Below the pieces are notes generated by a model. The model made no database searches. It was not told where the DNA came from and saw only the letters and a list, made by a program, of their open reading frames with translations. The translations under genes were made by a program, and so were the position numbers. This document shows positions 42,918 to 52,749 of a stretch of 64,000 nucleotides of DNA, one piece after another. The stretch spans positions 1,082,249-1,146,248 of the forward strand of contig NZ_KB898706.1 of NCBI RefSeq assembly GCF_000377745.1, written 5' to 3'. Source of the DNA: Gilvimarinus chinensis DSM 19667 (GTDB lineage Bacteria > Pseudomonadota > Gammaproteobacteria > Pseudomonadales > Cellvibrionaceae). Numbering within the stretch: the stretch's first letter is position 1; every line of letters begins with the position of its first letter.

Positions 42918-43481
42918 GTGAATTCTAAAGTGCATAACGGCGCAGCGATTCGCTCTTTCAACAACACCGCTCCCACATTGGGTGATCGGGCTTACATTGA
43001 CCCCTGCGCCCTGCTGATCGGCGATGTCACCGTAGGGGCTGACTCATCCGTCTGGCCCTTCGCGGTAGCGCGCGGTGATATGCACTCTATACGTATAGGC
43101 GAACGCAGCAGTATTCAAGACAATGCGGTGCTGCATATTACCCACGCCGGGCCTTTTAACCCGGATGGCTTTCCACTGACCATTGGCGATGACGTGACTG
43201 TGGGCCACAGCGCCTGCCTGCACGGCTGCACCATTGGCGATCGGGTTTTGGTAGGCATTGGCGCTACAGTGTTAGATGGCGCGGTGGTGGAAGATGAAGT
43301 CATTATCGGTGCGGGAACGCTAGTGCCGCCAGGTAAGCGTCTGGAATCGGGCTATCTGTACGTGGGCTCGCCGGCAAAACAGGCGCGCCCATTAAAAGAC
43401 AGCGAAAAAGCGTTTTTTAAATATTCAGCGGCCAATTACGTCAAACTGAAAGATCAGTACCTGGAGCAACCCGGTGAGTGA
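42918..43481 (+). CDS. Gamma-class carbonic anhydrase-like protein
   Basis: A 187-residue left-handed beta-helix protein of the YrdA/CaiE type starting at GTG. Hexapeptide repeats run from VTVGADSSVWPFAVARGD to VIIGAGTLVPPGK. The three zinc His are in HITHAG near 74 and HSACLHGC near 96-101. Family members bind zinc or iron and act as carbonic anhydrases or of unknown activity. GACGAGG precedes the start. It overlaps the next gene by eight bases, indicating one operon. Confidence 0.9.
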   Translation: MNSKVHNGAAIRSFNNTAPTLGDRAYIDPCALLIGDVTVGADSSVWPFAVARGDMHSIRIGERSSIQDNAVLHITHAGPFNPDGFPLTIGDDVTVGHSACLHGCTIGDRVLVGIGATVLDGAVVEDEVIIGAGTLVPPGKRLESGYLYVGSPAKQARPLKDSEKAFFKYSAANYVKLKDQYLEQPGE

Positions 43482-44103
43482 GCAGAACCCGCCCAGTAAA
43501 ATTATTTGCATTGGCCGCAACTACGCCGAACACGCCGCCGAAATGGGGCACGACCCGCAACGCAGCCAGCCGTTTTTCTTTTTTAAACCCGCCAGCGCCT
43601 TGTTGGCGACTGGGGAGTGCTTTGTCTATCCGGATTTTAGCCGTGAAGTACACCACGAAGTAGAATTAGTAGTTCGCGTCGGCGTGGGCGGGCGACATGT
43701 GAAACCCGAGCACGCACAAATCAGCGGCTTTGCTGTTGGTTTGGACATGACCTGCCGAGACCTTCAGCGCCAAGCTAAAGAGCAGGGCCGCCCCTGGGAG
43801 CTGGCAAAAGGGTTTGACGGATCAGCACCCTGCTCTGAGTTTATAAATGGTTCTTTTAAGGATTTAGAAAAAACCAAACGCATCACCTTAGAGCGCAACG
43901 GCGTGGTGGTTCAATCTGGTTTATGGCGCGATATGATTTGGTCTATTCCCGAACTTATGGCAGAGGTGTCTCGTTATATTGCACTTACGCCGGGTGATTT
44001 GATTTTTACCGGCACGCCAGCGGGTGTTGGCGAGGTTTCCCGCGGTGACAACTTAATTGCCCGACTGGATAACAGGTGCAAGCTAACGTTAGATGTCGTT
44101 TAA
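43474..44103 (+). CDS. Fumarylacetoacetate hydrolase family protein
   Basis: A 209-residue FAH-fold enzyme. Metal-ligand residues appear in HHEVELVVRVG near 62-72 (two Glu) and the DMTCRDLQ segment near 91 (Asp). KICIGRNYAEHAAEMG at the start and LTPGDLIFTGTPAGVGEV near 172-188 are family hallmarks. These enzymes cleave C-C bonds of oxo-acids, for example oxaloacetate or acylpyruvates. GTG 43474 lies within the end of the carbonic anhydrase gene. It ends four bases into the convergent GGDEF-EAL gene. Confidence 0.9.
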   Translation: MSEQNPPSKIICIGRNYAEHAAEMGHDPQRSQPFFFFKPASALLATGECFVYPDFSREVHHEVELVVRVGVGGRHVKPEHAQISGFAVGLDMTCRDLQRQAKEQGRPWELAKGFDGSAPCSEFINGSFKDLEKTKRITLERNGVVVQSGLWRDMIWSIPELMAEVSRYIALTPGDLIFTGTPAGVGEVSRGDNLIARLDNRCKLTLDVV

Positions 44104-46505
44104 AAAACTACTGACTCGGGCAAGTACTTTTCTGCAAAAACTTGTGGCTTTAGCGGTTTATCAAACAGATAACCTTGGATTAAAATTTCGTCGTACTGTT
44201 TTAACCATTGCGCTTGCGCTTCGGTTTCTACACCTTCTGCTACTATCACCAAATTCATATTTCGAGCGATAGCAATAATAGAGGCAACCATAGCCGCATC
44301 TTGCGGATCGATGGTGATGTCGTCAATAAACGACTTGTCGATTTTAACTTTATTAACAGGTAAACGTTTTAAATAACTTAACGAGCTGTAGCCGGTACCA
44401 AAATCATCCAGTGCAAACGTAATACCTTCGTTTTGCAGCCTGCGCATTTTTTCAATTACTTCATCAATATTATGCAGTGCAGCGCCTTCTGTAATTTCGA
44501 ACTCCAGACAACTCCCAGGCAACTTGTACTTATTGAGCACACTCATGCATTTACCGACAAAATCAGCATCGTACAACTGTCTTTCGCTGATATTAACCGC
44601 CACACGCAGTTCAGGTGGAAAACGCCCTTGCTCTTTCTGCAAGCGCACAAACTTACAAACATCATCCAAGAACTGTAGGCCTACCGGATTAATCATGTCT
44701 GAGCTTTCTAAAAAAGCAATAAACTCTACCGGATTCACTAACCCCCGCACGGGATGATCCCAGCGAATTAAAGCTTCCGCACCGATGAGAGAGCGAGCAT
44801 GGAGATCGATCAAGGGCTGCAAATAAAACGTAAAGTGACCTTCGGCATAGGCCGCCCTGATATCCGATTCCAGCTGCAATAAACGATTTATTTCTTCGGC
44901 CATCTGTGGTTCAAATAAACGATAACTGCTGTGAGCATCACGCTTAGCTTCATTCAAAGCTGTATCAGCCTGAGACAAAAGCATTTCAACAGAGTTACTT
45001 GTCAGCGGATAGAGTGCGATACCAATGGTGGCGTTTATCGAAAAGTCCTGATTGGCTAAAGTTACAGGGTGGCTTATGGTTTGCAAAAACCGCTCTGCCA
45101 CCTGTTCTGCACGCCTGCGAGCCTCAATAATGCTGCTGCCGATATCCGGCATAGAAAGAATAAATTCATCCCCGCCCAAGCGGGCCAACGTCTCGGGTTC
45201 ACGCACCCTCATGGCCATACGCCGAGCAATATGCAGTAAAAGCTCATCTCCCAGCGAGTGTCCCATAGTGTCATTAATACGTTTAAAATCGTTTAAATCA
45301 ATTAATAAAACGGCACCATATCGGTTGCTGTTGTTGCTTTTATGCAAATCTTCTTGTAGTTGTTCGAGTATGCGATTTCTATTGGCCAGCCCGGTCAAAG
45401 TGTCGCAATAGGCGAGATATTCAACACGTTGCTCGGCTTCAACCAGATCGGTAATATTATTCAAAATAACAATGACATGAATGGTATTGTCTGCAACAAA
45501 AGGCACCAGCGACATTTGCATGACGTGGCTTTCGTTGTGCACCCCACTTAAATGCTGCTGTCGATTAAAAACAGGGGCATACTTACGGCAAACCCTCTGC
45601 ACAAGAGCGCGAATTTGGCTTGTTTCTTTTACCTCACATAATTTGAGCAACTCAAAAAAGTTGCTGGCCTCTAAAGACCGAAAGTAACGTTTAAACGCCT
45701 GATTAAAAAAGAGCAGATCGCCCGCTTCATTAACCGCAAACACCTGATTGGGGCTGGCATCTAATATTAAGCTTAATTGCTGTTGTTGATGTTTGAGTTC
45801 AGCATTTTTCTGATTAAAATTTTTCAACAAGCGATTAGCAGAATTAACTATATGCCCTAACTCATCTTGCTCGTGCTTGCGTAAATGCGGAATATGAGTA
45901 ACGGGGACTTTGGTGTGATTAAGCGCGGCAAAACGTGATGCCAGAGTCACGAGTGGCCTGGTTAACAAAAAGTGATAAACCAGAACCAAAACAAAAGCTA
46001 AACCAACATTTCTTGTTGTGCCTGTTAACAATACCCGCCAGGCGCGATGATAAAAAGGCGCGAGAGCCTGATCTTTATCAAGCTCTAATATTAATGTTCC
46101 AGTAGGTGTGTTTACGGATGTTGGTAAGGGATAGGTGAATATTTCTTTGCCGCCTACCAGCAGCGCTGTCACTGCCTGGGTCGAACTCGGTATAATCGCT
46201 CGACGTCGCTGCGCCATTATTTGACCTTGGTCGTCGGCTATAGCGATATAACTGAGAAAACGGTATTCTGAAAGGCCTTCGACGACTTGTTCGGCAAGGC
46301 GCTCATCAAGCAGAAACACCGCCCGCTGAGCCGCCGTGCGACTGACTCGACTTATTTCATCCACTCCGTCCCTGATACCCTGATAGTGAAAACGAAAATC
46401 CAGATATACCTGTAGACTCGCTACCATCACCCCCAATACCACAACCACCACAAAACTGGTGCGGGCTAGCTTATACGAGAGTCGTTGTAATAAATCCACG
46501 GTCAT
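44100..46505 (-). CDS. GGDEF-EAL cyclic-di-GMP enzyme with PAS and sensor domain
   Basis: An 801-residue signalling protein: membrane helix near 18-36, periplasmic sensor of about 110 residues, second helix near 160-180, HAMP-like linker, PAS near 250-360, GGDEF near 380-530 and EAL near 545-795. The cyclase motif is intact (LGGDEF). The phosphodiesterase residues are present too: EALIRW, NISERQL, EITE, DDFGTGYSS, KIDKSF and AEGVET. It may both make and break c-di-GMP, or favour one activity. It is monocistronic, divergent from nothing nearby, and ends within four bases of the convergent FAH gene. Confidence 0.94.
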   Translation of the reverse strand: MTVDLLQRLSYKLARTSFVVVVVLGVMVASLQVYLDFRFHYQGIRDGVDEISRVSRTAAQRAVFLLDERLAEQVVEGLSEYRFLSYIAIADDQGQIMAQRRRAIIPSSTQAVTALLVGGKEIFTYPLPTSVNTPTGTLILELDKDQALAPFYHRAWRVLLTGTTRNVGLAFVLVLVYHFLLTRPLVTLASRFAALNHTKVPVTHIPHLRKHEQDELGHIVNSANRLLKNFNQKNAELKHQQQQLSLILDASPNQVFAVNEAGDLLFFNQAFKRYFRSLEASNFFELLKLCEVKETSQIRALVQRVCRKYAPVFNRQQHLSGVHNESHVMQMSLVPFVADNTIHVIVILNNITDLVEAEQRVEYLAYCDTLTGLANRNRILEQLQEDLHKSNNSNRYGAVLLIDLNDFKRINDTMGHSLGDELLLHIARRMAMRVREPETLARLGGDEFILSMPDIGSSIIEARRRAEQVAERFLQTISHPVTLANQDFSINATIGIALYPLTSNSVEMLLSQADTALNEAKRDAHSSYRLFEPQMAEEINRLLQLESDIRAAYAEGHFTFYLQPLIDLHARSLIGAEALIRWDHPVRGLVNPVEFIAFLESSDMINPVGLQFLDDVCKFVRLQKEQGRFPPELRVAVNISERQLYDADFVGKCMSVLNKYKLPGSCLEFEITEGAALHNIDEVIEKMRRLQNEGITFALDDFGTGYSSLSYLKRLPVNKVKIDKSFIDDITIDPQDAAMVASIIAIARNMNLVIVAEGVETEAQAQWLKQYDEILIQGYLFDKPLKPQVFAEKYLPESVVF

Positions 46506-46844
46506 AGAGTCAGCCGAACTATTATTGGTCGGCTCCCCTGCCTGTTCCCACTGCCATCCAATTTGGCTTATTTTTATAGATAATAACCACGATTGCTGAA
46601 GATTACATTCTTTTATTACTTTTTGATCGTAGCATCATGCTGGTATCGCCGCATTCAATAAATGTAGAGCAACAACACTCCCACGGCCTATCGCGCCTCA
46701 CTTCTAGCAGTAGCCGTTATAGCACTGACATTTCGAGCGTGTGCCATAGTTAGGGCATTGAGGGGGATTACCTCCCCCTGTTTACCCCCTCACAATACCG
46801 TGACTTTTACTGCAGTGCCCCGCGGCCTTTACGCCCCCCCCTTT
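46506..46844. other. Gap between GGDEF-EAL and symporter genes
   Basis: About 340 bases. An ORF on the plus strand (46758-47012) has no coding character. A seven-base hairpin (46761-46767 with 46773-46779, loop TTACC) could end the symporter transcript. The rest likely carries the GGDEF-EAL promoter near 46560-46640, an AT-rich stretch. Confidence 0.3.
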
Positions 46845-48410
46845 TTACCACCAGGTAATGTAGAGCGCTGTCGTGATAACAAGTACCCCCACACTCAGCA
46901 GTTTGAAACTGCCGTTGGTAGAAAAATCGATGCCCTGCAAATCAATCGCTTTGGCCTGTTCGCGGCTGCCCGTTGCCAAAGTAATAGCCACCGACAAAGC
47001 CACACAGAGTAAAAACACCACACCTACGCGGTCCATAAACGGAAACTCGGGCAAAAACCACCAAAACAGCGCAGACAAAATAACCGAGGCAAACGCCGAC
47101 ACCAGTGCCGATAAAGCGGTAGCTTTTTTCCAGAAAAAGCCCAGCAAAAAGATGCTGACAATACCGGGAGTAAAGAAGCCAGTAAATTCCTGAATAAACT
47201 GGAACGCCTGGGGGAAGTTGCCCAGCAGCGGGCGAGCAATAATGACCGCGATAACCATCGCCAGTACCGCCACCACACGGCCCAACCACACCATTTTGTG
47301 CTCGGTCGCTTCTGGGTTGATCACACGCTTATAAATATCCACGGTAAAAATAGTAGAGATGGAGTTGACCATAGAGCCTAAGGACGAGGCGATGGCGGCC
47401 ACCAAAGCTGCAAAGGTGATGCCTAGCAGCCCCTGGGGTACCAGCTTCATCATTTCCGGGTAGGCCTGATCAGGCTTTTCCAGATCCGGCGTTAGCATGG
47501 CCGCGGCAATACCGGGCAGCACCACAATCACCGGCATCAACAACTTCAAGTAGGCGGCAAAGGCGATGCCTTTTTGCGCCTCGGCCAGGCTTTTCGCGGC
47601 CAGAGTACGCTGGGTAATGTATTGGTTAAAGCCCCAGTAAGACAGGTTCATAATCCACAAACCACCCACCAGTACCGAGATACCGGGCAGGCTCACATAA
47701 TGCTCGTTAGAGGGATCGAGAATCATGTCGAATTTCTCAGGCATTTCGGCCAACATGATGCTAAAGCCCGCCCAAGCGCCTTCACCCTCAGCAATTTTAT
47801 CCAACGCCAGGTAAGACACCAGCAACCCACCAAAAATCAGCAGTACTACCTGGATAATGTCGGTCATGGCCACAGCTTTTAGCCCGCCGTAAATGGAGTA
47901 GCCCACCGAAAACACCGCGAGGAAAATCAAACCGTACACCAGCTCTAAGCCGGTAATGGCATTGATCGCCAGTGCGCCCAGCCAAAGAACGGAGGTCAGG
48001 TTCACTAACACATACAGTGCCAACCAGAACACGGCCATAATGATTCGCACGCGGTGGTCGTAACGCTCTTCCAGAAAGTGGGGCATGGTGTAAATGCCCT
48101 TGCTGAGAAAAATCGGCAGAAAGTACTTACCAATAATCAGCAGGGTGATGGCCGCCATCCACTCGTAGGAGGCAATGCCCAGCCCAATAGCAAAGCCAGA
48201 ACCGGACATACCGATTATTTGCTCGGCGGAAATGTTCGCCGCAATCAGCGAGGCACCGATGGCCCACCAGGGCAGTGATTTGCCCGCGAGGAAGTAATCT
48301 TCGGTATTTTTATCGTGCCCGGCTTTCTCCCGTGACACCCACCAGGCAATAGCCACCAAGGCAACACAATAGATAACGAAGGCGGCAATATCGACCGCTG
48401 ATAAAGACAT
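46845..48410 (-). CDS. Sodium:solute symporter, vSGLT-like sugar transporter
   Basis: A 521-residue SSS family transporter from ATG 48410 (GGAG six bases ahead; a TTG two codons earlier is also in frame). About 14 helices. NISAEQIIGMSGSGFAIGLGIASYEWMAA near 60-88 is close to the sodium/galactose transporter of Vibrio (vSGLT), as are YSIYGGLKAVAMTDIIQ near 170 and SYWGFNQYITQRTLAAKS near 255-272. It imports a hexose or related sugar with sodium. The upstream GntR-type regulator (48817-49521) is the natural candidate to control it. Confidence 0.92.
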   Translation of the reverse strand: MSLSAVDIAAFVIYCVALVAIAWWVSREKAGHDKNTEDYFLAGKSLPWWAIGASLIAANISAEQIIGMSGSGFAIGLGIASYEWMAAITLLIIGKYFLPIFLSKGIYTMPHFLEERYDHRVRIIMAVFWLALYVLVNLTSVLWLGALAINAITGLELVYGLIFLAVFSVGYSIYGGLKAVAMTDIIQVVLLIFGGLLVSYLALDKIAEGEGAWAGFSIMLAEMPEKFDMILDPSNEHYVSLPGISVLVGGLWIMNLSYWGFNQYITQRTLAAKSLAEAQKGIAFAAYLKLLMPVIVVLPGIAAAMLTPDLEKPDQAYPEMMKLVPQGLLGITFAALVAAIASSLGSMVNSISTIFTVDIYKRVINPEATEHKMVWLGRVVAVLAMVIAVIIARPLLGNFPQAFQFIQEFTGFFTPGIVSIFLLGFFWKKATALSALVSAFASVILSALFWWFLPEFPFMDRVGVVFLLCVALSVAITLATGSREQAKAIDLQGIDFSTNGSFKLLSVGVLVITTALYITWW

Positions 48411-48816
48411 AGGCAACTCCAGATTTTTAATGGTTATCCCGCTTGCACGGGTTTTATTGTTTTAAGGCGTCAACGTCAATGAGGTCCTCTCTGGGCCAGT
48501 TCGCCCTAGACTATTTACTTACTGCCCATGACTCGGCATGGCTCATTGTGATGGCCGGCGTGAAAAAAATAAACCAGTTCGGCACTGTGCGAAAAAGTTA
48601 ACTTGAGGTTCGAACGCCTCAGGAAGCTCATGCGGCCGGCTACCGAAAATACTGGGCGATAACAGAGAAACCAGCGACAAGCACCTGCAACTAGTAATAT
48701 CCGCCAGATATTTCCGCTAAGAGGTGGCAAGCATTTGCAACACAAAACATAACTGAACGCCCTGGCCACCCAACAAGAAGCCGCGCAAACCGCCACCACC
48801 AATGCACATGGTTTAC
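48411..48816. other. Gap between symporter and regulator genes
   Basis: About 400 bases. A frame on the minus strand at 48515-48802 is rich in Cys/Arg/Trp and looks non-coding. The symporter promoter is expected at about 48430-48500, where I see an imperfect repeat GTCAACGTCAAT but no clear operator. Confidence 0.3.
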
Positions 48817-49521
48817 TTAGGACACCGAGGAAGAAAGGGCAATATCGGGCTTATGGTGCATACGAGACAATAAATCGATCATGGCATCACGAGCACCACT
48901 CTCGTCGGCCATTATGATGGCCTCAGCCACCGCCCGGTAATCAGCGTAATCACTTGATGAGTAACGACCGGCGGCAATATCAACCTCAATCGCCATACGA
49001 ATAAAATGGCACAACTGTACAAAAAAACGATTGCCACTCGCCCGAAGCACAGATAAATGAAAATCAATGATCGCTTCCATGGGGCTTGCGGGCGCATTAA
49101 CCGCCTTCTCTAATGTCGCCAAGGCGTGTTTCAACCGCTGAATAACCTCATCGTTTTGGCGCTGTGCGGCCAGCGCCGCAGCATCCGGCTCCAACGCCAT
49201 ACGCAACTCGAAAAACTCATGCTGCAAGGCTAATGAGGGACACCCATTGAAACTCCACTGAAGCACATCCGGGTCAAACATATTCCAAGCTGACGCCGGT
49301 AAAACCCGAATACCCTGGCGGGGCCGAGAGGAGAGTAACCCTTTAGCGGTAAGCATTTTTACCGCTTCACGAACGACACTGCGGCTGATTTGGTACTGGC
49401 GACACAATTGCGCTTCCGTGGGAAAGCCATCCCCCACAGGGTAGCGTCCTTGCACAATGGCGCACCCAAGTTCATAAGTCACTTGATGGGTGAGATTGCG
49501 GTTACCATTTAAGCTATACAT
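48817..49521 (-). CDS. FadR-subfamily GntR transcription regulator
   Basis: A 234-residue regulator. Winged helix at about 10-78 (LCRQYQISRSVVREAVKMLTAKGLLSSRPRQGIRV) followed by an FCD all-helical ligand-binding domain with the metal-binding His/Asp layout (EFFELRMALEPDAAALAA; DFHLSVLRASGN with His; MHHKPD near the end). Such regulators respond to sugar acids or small carboxylates and repress adjacent catabolic or transport genes. The symporter about 400 bases downstream on the same strand is its likely target; no ligand can be told. Confidence 0.88.
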   Translation of the reverse strand: MYSLNGNRNLTHQVTYELGCAIVQGRYPVGDGFPTEAQLCRQYQISRSVVREAVKMLTAKGLLSSRPRQGIRVLPASAWNMFDPDVLQWSFNGCPSLALQHEFFELRMALEPDAAALAAQRQNDEVIQRLKHALATLEKAVNAPASPMEAIIDFHLSVLRASGNRFFVQLCHFIRMAIEVDIAAGRYSSSDYADYRAVAEAIIMADESGARDAMIDLLSRMHHKPDIALSSSVS

Positions 49522-49646
49522 AATCCTTTACCACTCAAACTAGGCCCCGTCCCATACGGGCTGCCTACCTCCAGCCCGTTATGTTAACGCAATCATTGAT
49601 AATAATCCTATTAAAAATAAGTAATTATAAAAAATACCCAATCAAA

Positions 49647-49668
49647 ATAATGATAGCGATACCATTAT
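49647..49668. promoter_or_regulatory. Imperfect palindrome near the regulator promoter
   Basis: ATAATG and CATTAT flank a partly symmetric centre (49647-49652, 49663-49668). It lies about 125 bases before the GntR regulator start and overlaps the last bases of the yjbQ gene. It could be an autoregulatory operator, but spacing does not match a standard FadR-type site. Confidence 0.2.
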
Positions 49669-50084
49669 CGACCATTCACCGTAGCAATAAGGCGTCGGAC
49701 ACCGCCATGGTTTCGATGCTCCCCTAAATAAATACCTTGCCAGATACCGAGATTTAACCTCCCCTCTGTTATCGGCACCATTATGCTTGCCCCCAACACA
49801 CTGCTTTTTATGTGCGCAGGCATATCATCATCTCCCTCATAGTCATGTGCATAGTAAGGTGCCCGCTCAGGAACAAATTCATTAAAGTGACGCTCCATGT
49901 CCCCGCGCACCGTTGGATCTGCGTTTTCGTTGATCGTCAGACTCGCCGACGTGTGTTGAATAAACAGTTGCATCCAACCAATGTCCACTTTCTGCAAACC
50001 GGGCAACTGACGCTCTACTTCGGCGGTAATAAGATGAAAACCCCGCGCTTTAGGGGCGATCTGAATTTCAGTCTGGAACCACAT
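49665..50084 (-). CDS. yjbQ: YjbQ family protein
   Basis: A 139-residue YjbQ/UPF0047 protein; ATG 50084 (GGAGAG ahead) is preferred to the upstream frame start at 50117. Family residues: [17 protein letters not shown] near 36-52 with its conserved His, and [40 protein letters not shown] near 87-125. The family has reported thiamine-phosphate synthase activity and a role linked to thiamine and nucleotide repair, but physiological function is not settled. It is alone on its strand, divergent from hpf. Confidence 0.9.
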   Translation of the reverse strand: MWFQTEIQIAPKARGFHLITAEVERQLPGLQKVDIGWMQLFIQHTSASLTINENADPTVRGDMERHFNEFVPERAPYYAHDYEGDDDMPAHIKSSVLGASIMVPITEGRLNLGIWQGIYLGEHRNHGGVRRLIATVNGR

Positions 50085-50249
50085 AATTAACTCTCCACTA
50101 CTCATCCGACCTGCCAAATATTACAGATCTGTAAAAATTTCCTGTGTTTACGCTTGATATTTTGCCGTATCGGGCTCATGTTTAAACTGTGGCTGAGCTA
50201 AAAAGCCACCCAACAATTTCAGAGGTAAGCGGTAAAAGGAAGCAAGTCT

Positions 50250-50579
50250 ATGCAAATCAATGTATCTGGTCATCACGTTACTGTTACTGACGCTATTAAA
50301 GAGAATGTAGAAGCAAAATTTGGCAAGGTCGCCAATCACTTTCCCCAACTCGACTCCCTGAATGTCACCCTTACCGTAGAACGCTCTAGCCAGAGCATAG
50401 AGGCGACCACTCAATACCTGGGCGCAGCGGTTGCCGTGCAAGCCTCAGACCATGATATGTATACGGCAATTGCCCAGGCGGCGAAGAAGATGGAAGCCGC
50501 ACTGTCCCACCGCAAGGGTGCTGTTAAAGGCAACCGCCACGACAAACCCGCGCTGGATGCCGATGCGCTCGCCAGTTAA
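50250..50579 (+). CDS. hpf: Ribosome hibernation promoting factor
   Basis: A 109-residue short-type HPF/YfiA protein (MQINVSGHHVTVTDAIKENVEAKFGKVANHF start, SIEATTQYLGAAVAVQASDHDMYTAIAQAAKKMEAALSHRKGAVKGN). The basic C-terminal tail and length fit the short hibernation factors that form 100S ribosome dimers with RMF in stationary phase. The AGAGGTAAG ahead of the ATG is a good ribosome binding site. It is monocistronic here, not beside rpoN as in many species. Confidence 0.93.
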   Translation: MQINVSGHHVTVTDAIKENVEAKFGKVANHFPQLDSLNVTLTVERSSQSIEATTQYLGAAVAVQASDHDMYTAIAQAAKKMEAALSHRKGAVKGNRHDKPALDADALAS

Positions 50580-50607
50580 TCCGTTCATCTTTATCCCCTG
50601 ATGTAAT

Positions 50608-50636
50608 AAGCCACGGCAATCACCGTGGCTTATTTG
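50608..50636 (+). terminator. Terminator after hpf
   Basis: A perfect nine-base stem (AAGCCACGG 50608-50616, CCGTGGCTT 50623-50631) followed by ATTTG. It ends the hpf transcript. Confidence 0.75.
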
Positions 50637-50745
50637 TCTTAAAAGGTTCACAAAAACTTCACTGAATATTTCTCTCTCCGTCATTTCCAGCACCTAACGT
50701 CTTCCTCCGTGTTTAGCCACATCATAAAAACCCGAGGAGAAGACA

Positions 50746-52662
50746 ATGACGTTTCAACTGAACGGAAAAGGCCGCCTTATGCTGGCGGTAATCAGTGCAA
50801 TGATGCTTGCTGCGTGTGATGGCGACGATGGAAAAGACGGTGCTCAGGGGCCAGCAGGTCCTCAAGGCCCAGAAGGCCCCCAGGGGCCGGCCGGTCAAGA
50901 CGGTGCCGACGGCGCTGACGGCAGCGATGGTTCTAACGGTTCAGGTGGCGGTAGTGCCAGCCTGATGACTCCCGGCCTTACCCGCCTGGCCACAGTGCCA
51001 GCAGGTGCGGAAGTGACCGGCGCCTATGTTACCGAGCAAGGTGATCTGTTCTTTAACGCCCAGCATCCGAGCGATGCCAACTCGGCCACCGACAGCGAAG
51101 GCAAAACTTTCCACACAGGTACCGTGGGTGTACTGGCAGGGGTTAACGTCAATAAGCTGCCTAAAAATCTGGTGTCGGTAGGCGTTCCAGAAACCATCCA
51201 AGAGCGCGAAACCGTTCAAGTGGCCTATGGTGAGTACCAGGTACTGGCCCAGACTGCAGATACTTTTGGCGGCGGCCTGCCCGAGGGTATAGGCAATGTA
51301 ATGGCCACCGACGGCAGCACTCAGGTGGTATCCAGCGATATGCCGGACTTTAACGCCTACATTCCCACCGGTGATAACGAAGGCTACTTGTTTACCAACT
51401 GGGAATCTATCCCCGGCGGCATGAGCCGTATCAAATTGAACAAAGACGCCAGCACCGGTTACTGGTCCGTGGACAGCAACGATGTGCAAATGCTGGACTT
51501 TGGCACCTACGGCACCATCGCCAACTGCTTCGGTTCAGTTTCCCCTTGGGGCACGCCGCTAACCTCCGAAGAATGGGGCAACCAGGGCGATAACACCGAA
51601 GAGTGGAACGACCCATCGCAACAAACCGCGCGCGACATGCTGGCCATGTATATCGATCCAACCGCCACTGACGCCGATGGCGCTTCGAGCTTCCCCAACA
51701 CCTATCGCTACCACTATATTGTGGAAATTACTGAGCCCACCAGCGACAAGCCGGTGCCGGTTAAGCACTACACTATGGGTCGTTTCGAGCACGAAAACTC
51801 CATTGTCATGCCCGACTCCAAAACCGTTTACCTGTCGCAAGACGACACCAACGGTGTGTTCTTTAAGTTTGTCGCTGACAACGCGGGCGACTTGTCTTCC
51901 GGGACCCTGTACGGCGCCAAGCTGACCCAAGACGCCGGCAGCTTTGAACCACTGACCACCGGCTTTGACATAGAGTGGATTGAGCTGGCTCATAGCGACA
52001 ACGCCACCATCGATGGCTGGATTGCCGACTTCGATGACATCACCACCGCCGATTTCGTTGAAGGCCAAAGCAACTACCTGACCGACGCCGACGCCGAAGC
52101 CTGGGCGGCAGGCGAAGCCAATTACCCAAGCGTGGCCGACGGCGGCGGCAGCACCACTGCCGGTATGCCCATGGACGATCGCATCGCCTTTTTAGAGTCA
52201 CGCAAAGCGGCCCGCGCCAAGGGCGCTACCGCCGAATGGCGCAAGTTTGAAGGTATCTACGTTAACCACAAGCGCGCCGAAGAAGCCGTTGAAGGTACCG
52301 ATCTGATCGAAGGCGAAGAGGTAAACCAAGCCTATGTTTACTTCGCCATCGCCGATATGGACAACGGCATGGTGGACGACGAAGGTGATATTCAGCTGAC
52401 ACCTCGAGTGAAAGATTGCGGTGGCGTTTACCGTATGCCATTGATGACCGGTGCCGATGCTTATGATGTAAGCCGTATCGAGCCGGTAGTCATGGGGTCA
52501 ACCTATCGCTCTAGCCTCGATGGCGCCGAGCGCTGTGATGTGAACGCTCTGTCTCAGCCCGACAATGTCATCGTGCTGGAAGACGGCCGCATCGTTATCG
52601 GTGAAGACGGCTTCCAGGAGAACAACACTCTGTGGATGTACGATCCGTCTGTTAATGAGTAA
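50746..52662 (+). CDS. PhoX-like (DUF839) lipoprotein with collagen-like stalk
   Basis: A 638-residue lipoprotein (lipobox LAAC, Cys24). Residues 26-67 are a run of 14 Gly-X-Y triplets (GPAGPQGPEGPQGPAG and following), a collagen-like stalk of mixed Gly-Pro and Gly-Asp type. The rest resembles DUF839/PhoX: strand-rich blades with NVMATDGSTQVV, YHYIVEITEP, GRFEHENSIVMPDSKTVYLSQDDTNGVFFKF near 340-370 and QPDNVIVLEDGRIVIGEDG near 605. PhoX enzymes are calcium-iron alkaline phosphatases. It may hydrolyse phosphate esters at the outer-membrane surface. GAGGAGAAG precedes the ATG. It heads a run with the di-heme lipoprotein and TonB receptor. Confidence 0.83.
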   Translation: MTFQLNGKGRLMLAVISAMMLAACDGDDGKDGAQGPAGPQGPEGPQGPAGQDGADGADGSDGSNGSGGGSASLMTPGLTRLATVPAGAEVTGAYVTEQGDLFFNAQHPSDANSATDSEGKTFHTGTVGVLAGVNVNKLPKNLVSVGVPETIQERETVQVAYGEYQVLAQTADTFGGGLPEGIGNVMATDGSTQVVSSDMPDFNAYIPTGDNEGYLFTNWESIPGGMSRIKLNKDASTGYWSVDSNDVQMLDFGTYGTIANCFGSVSPWGTPLTSEEWGNQGDNTEEWNDPSQQTARDMLAMYIDPTATDADGASSFPNTYRYHYIVEITEPTSDKPVPVKHYTMGRFEHENSIVMPDSKTVYLSQDDTNGVFFKFVADNAGDLSSGTLYGAKLTQDAGSFEPLTTGFDIEWIELAHSDNATIDGWIADFDDITTADFVEGQSNYLTDADAEAWAAGEANYPSVADGGGSTTAGMPMDDRIAFLESRKAARAKGATAEWRKFEGIYVNHKRAEEAVEGTDLIEGEEVNQAYVYFAIADMDNGMVDDEGDIQLTPRVKDCGGVYRMPLMTGADAYDVSRIEPVVMGSTYRSSLDGAERCDVNALSQPDNVIVLEDGRIVIGEDGFQENNTLWMYDPSVNE

Positions 52663-52694
52663 GTTTGCATAATTCAGCAATACCTCACTTTGAT

Positions 52695-52721
52695 GGGAGT
52701 CGCTTGGCGACTCCCTTTTTT
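52695..52721 (+). terminator. Terminator after the PhoX-like gene
   Basis: A perfect nine-base stem (GGGAGTCGC 52695-52703, GCGACTCCC 52707-52715) with a three-base loop and six Ts. It is strong and may allow partial readthrough into the di-heme gene. Confidence 0.85.
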
Positions 52722-52749
52722 CGTATAAGAAAGATCGACAGGTACACCT

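Noticed and set aside
46758-47012. 84-residue plus-strand ORF at the end of the symporter
   Set aside because: It runs antisense into the symporter gene, which is clearly coding there.
48515-48802. 95-residue ORF between symporter and regulator
   Set aside because: Composition is rich in Cys, Arg and Trp with a scrambled look; typical of a chance frame.
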